From: Maribacter algarum (ex Lu et al. 2025) (nom. illeg.)
Lineage (GTDB): Bacteria; Bacteroidota; Bacteroidia; Flavobacteriales; Flavobacteriaceae
Assembly: GCA_947495915.1 (NCBI GenBank)
Contig: CANMAW010000006.1
Coordinates: forward strand, 62,001 to 126,000
DNA: 64,000 nt
Direction: 5' to 3'
Shown: positions 60,343 to 64,000 of the stretch, piece by piece
Numbering within the stretch: the first letter of the stretch is position 1
Layout: every line of letters starts with the position of its first letter
Notes under the pieces: model-generated
Seen by the model: the letters and a program-made list of their open reading frames with translations, nothing else
The model's database searches: none
What the model was told of the DNA's origin: nothing
Translations under genes and position numbers: made by a program

Positions 60343-60399
60343 AGCGCAAAAATCGACTTTTTTCTGCGAATTAATGCAGCCGAATAAAACTATTTCACG

Positions 60400-61260
60400 A
60401 TGCTTTTAAGGGAAATAAAAAACATCTTTCATGTTGAACTTGATAACCAATATGCTAAAGAAGAAGTAGATAGTTTTTTTTATATTCTGATTGAAGATAA
60501 GTTGCAACTAGAGCGATTTACATTAGCCATAGAACCTAATTTGGTAATTTCTAAAGAACAAGAATCTGTACTTTTTGAAAGTCTAAGTAAACTAAAATTA
60601 TTTGAGCCTATTCAATATATTATTGGAAAGTCTCATTTTATGGATCTCAATTTAAAAGTCGATAAAAATGTGCTGATACCACGACCTGAGACTGAGGAAT
60701 TGGTTCGTTGGATACTCGAAAACAGCAAGGTAGGCAGTTCTTTAAATTCAAAAAAACTTAAAATTCTTGACATAGGTACCGGAAGCGGATGTATAGCAAT
60801 TTCACTATCGAAAAATTTGAATCAAGCAGAAGTTTATGGTTTAGATGTTTCACATGAGGCTTTAGAAGTTGCTAAACATAACGCCTCGATAAATGATGTA
60901 GCCGTTACTTTAATAAACAAAAACATTCTTGAGATAGAAGATTTCGGTACTACTTATGATATTATTGTATCTAACCCGCCTTACGTTCGCGAATTAGAAA
61001 AAAAAGAAATGCATAAGAATGTTTTAGAACGTGAGCCAGATTTAGCACTTTTTGTTTCTGATCAAAATCCACTAAAGTTTTATGAGAAAATTGTTGCAAT
61101 TGCATCTAAAAACTTAGAGAAAAATGGTTTATTGTTTTTTGAAATTAATCAATATTTAGCAAAAGAAACAGCACAGCTTTTAAGAAATAATAATTTTTCT
61201 GAAATTGAACTTAGAAAAGATATGTTTAATAATTATCGAATGCTAAGAGGTAAAAAATAA
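60400..61260 (+). CDS. prmC: Release factor glutamine methyltransferase
   Basis: 286 residues. It methylates the GGQ glutamine of RF1/RF2. N-terminal helical domain, then the SAM motif 'LDIGTGSGCIAISL' (~123-136) and the catalytic NPPY (192-195) in 'IIVSNPPYVREL'. Its stop overlaps the RidA start by one base (TAATG). Confidence 0.95.
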   Translation: MLLREIKNIFHVELDNQYAKEEVDSFFYILIEDKLQLERFTLAIEPNLVISKEQESVLFESLSKLKLFEPIQYIIGKSHFMDLNLKVDKNVLIPRPETEELVRWILENSKVGSSLNSKKLKILDIGTGSGCIAISLSKNLNQAEVYGLDVSHEALEVAKHNASINDVAVTLINKNILEIEDFGTTYDIIVSNPPYVRELEKKEMHKNVLEREPDLALFVSDQNPLKFYEKIVAIASKNLEKNGLLFFEINQYLAKETAQLLRNNNFSEIELRKDMFNNYRMLRGKK

Positions 61261-61658
61261 TGTCGCATAAAAAATTTATTAGTAAAGGTGATGGTTTACC
61301 AAATTGGAGTAACCCAATAAGTCATGCCGTTGTGGTTAATAATATGTGTTTTGTTAGCGGTCAGCTTTCGGTTAATAGCGAAGGCAAATATGTAGAAGGA
61401 ACTATAGAAAGTGAAACTGAATTGGCATTTGCTAATTTCTTTGCGGCCATTACTGCTTCAGGATTTGAAAAAAAAGATGTGGTATTTATTGATATTGCTT
61501 TTGATGATTTAAAGCATCTTTCAGCGGTAAATAAAATTTTCATGTCTCTTTTTCCTAAGGATAAAAGGCCTGCAAGAACCATTTACCAAGCTGCAGCATT
61601 GCCTTTTGGAGGAAAAATTAAGGTTACTGGTACCGCTGTAAAAGATATTATGGTTTAA
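61260..61658 (+). CDS. RidA-family protein
   Basis: 132 residues. 'GLPNWSNPISHAVVVNNMCFVSGQ' (two parts), 'ANFFAAITASGFEKKDVVFI' and 'RPARTIYQAAALPFGGKIKV' match RidA/YjgF, with the conserved Arg in RPAR. RidA enzymes hydrolyse reactive enamine/imine intermediates from amino acid metabolism. It is coupled to prmC by a one-base overlap. Confidence 0.9.
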   Translation: MSHKKFISKGDGLPNWSNPISHAVVVNNMCFVSGQLSVNSEGKYVEGTIESETELAFANFFAAITASGFEKKDVVFIDIAFDDLKHLSAVNKIFMSLFPKDKRPARTIYQAAALPFGGKIKVTGTAVKDIMV

Positions 61659-61730
61659 AATTTTAAATAATAAATATTAGAATGGTTACCATAATTAATG
61701 CTTCAATAACTGTTTTGATATAATTAATAA

Positions 61731-63752
<2,022 letters not shown>

Positions 63753-63765
63753 TGATTTTATATTA

Positions 63766-64000
63766 ATGGATTCTAAAAAAATAGCCAATCATAGTTTTTA
63801 CGCCAAATTGCCGCTGCATAAGGTTGGTCTTGAGGCCTTATTCGCTAGTGATTCATATTTTGCTCCTTTACCCAGTGACTGGTTTGTTTTGGTCGCTGAT
63901 GTAAAAGATTCAACACTTGCCATTTCAAATAATCAACACAATGAAGTAAACCTTGCTGCGACCGGTTGTATTGTGGCAGTTCTCAATTGCTTAAAGGAAG
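63766..64000 (+). CDS. DUF3095 protein, N-terminal part (runs off the window)
   Basis: 78 residues are visible from ATG 63766. 'FYAKLPLHKVGLEALFASDSYFAPLPSDWFVLVADVKDST' (in two parts: 'FYAKLPLHKVG' and 'PLPSDWFVLVADVKDST') and 'NLAATGCIVAVLNCL' match DUF3095. The 'ADVKDST' strand resembles the metal-binding strand of class III nucleotide cyclases (D-x-x-x-S/F-T); cyclase activity is not shown. It starts 13 bases after ligA. Confidence 0.75.
   Translation, partial: MDSKKIANHSFYAKLPLHKVGLEALFASDSYFAPLPSDWFVLVADVKDSTLAISNNQHNEVNLAATGCIVAVLNCLKE

Overview
The window comes from an AT-rich member of the Bacteroidota, most likely a marine Flavobacteriaceae. Supporting signs are TonB-dependent receptors with an N-terminal CarboxypepD_reg-like domain, DUF4252/DUF4249/DUF4294 proteins, a fused SerB-SerA protein, many LxxC-type lipoproteins, almost no Shine-Dalgarno sequences, and many candidate promoters of the Bacteroidota type (TAnnTTTG at -7, TTTG/TTG at -33). 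It is ordinary chromosome. I saw no insertion sequence, prophage, CRISPR array, rRNA or tRNA gene.

Layout. 1-3341: tail of a beta-propeller-like protein, a two-way terminator, and two tandem S41 peptidase lipoproteins. 3585-6450: a self-contained ECF sigma operon (sigma, putative anti-sigma, three DUF4252 proteins) with a recognisable ECF promoter in front and a strong terminator behind. 6563-17747: MscS channel, purB, HEAT-like protein, sirtuin, TrmH, an SRPBCC protein followed by the relic of a glyoxalase-like gene, a secreted GH13 amylase, a DEAD-box helicase and a purine NTP pyrophosphatase. 17833-27815: methyltransferase, a SatD/DUF3307 pair behind a large dyad, hydrolase, SerB-SerA fusion, rlmH, then nadC-yihY-DUF2147-priA. 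27938-33880: orphan LytTR regulator, rpsF-rpsR-rplI, Oar-like receptor. 33992-38996: hisS, SDR, Nudix, M42 peptidase, DUF4294. 39000-44604: DUF4249/TonB receptor pair and monomeric isocitrate dehydrogenase. 44605-45266 is a long region without an intact gene. 45267-50643: rplS, trmD, GNAT, coiled-coil protein, long GAPDH, HtrA. 50776-53893: cell-wall genes (dapF, mltG, a lysozyme-like protein). 53953-56574: dnaA, a low-molecular-weight phosphatase and a RsmI-like methylase. 56782-64000: thioesterase, YigZ, EamA transporter, HAD, ribD, prmC, RidA, ligA and the start of a DUF3095 protein.

Most genes are housekeeping: serine and NAD synthesis, translation (S6, S18, L9, L19, HisRS, TrmD, TrmH, RlmH, PrmC), replication and repair (DnaA, PriA, LigA), peptidoglycan and riboflavin. 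The parts most worth a second look are the ECF/DUF4252 operon with its apparent autoregulatory promoter, and the SatD-DUF3307 pair. In that pair a protein with a GGDEF-like motif and a helix-turn-helix sits next to a membrane protein with repeated HxxxD/DxxxH spacing, and a 44-bp inverted repeat ends six bases before the first start codon. Functional names rest on motif recognition without database searches.
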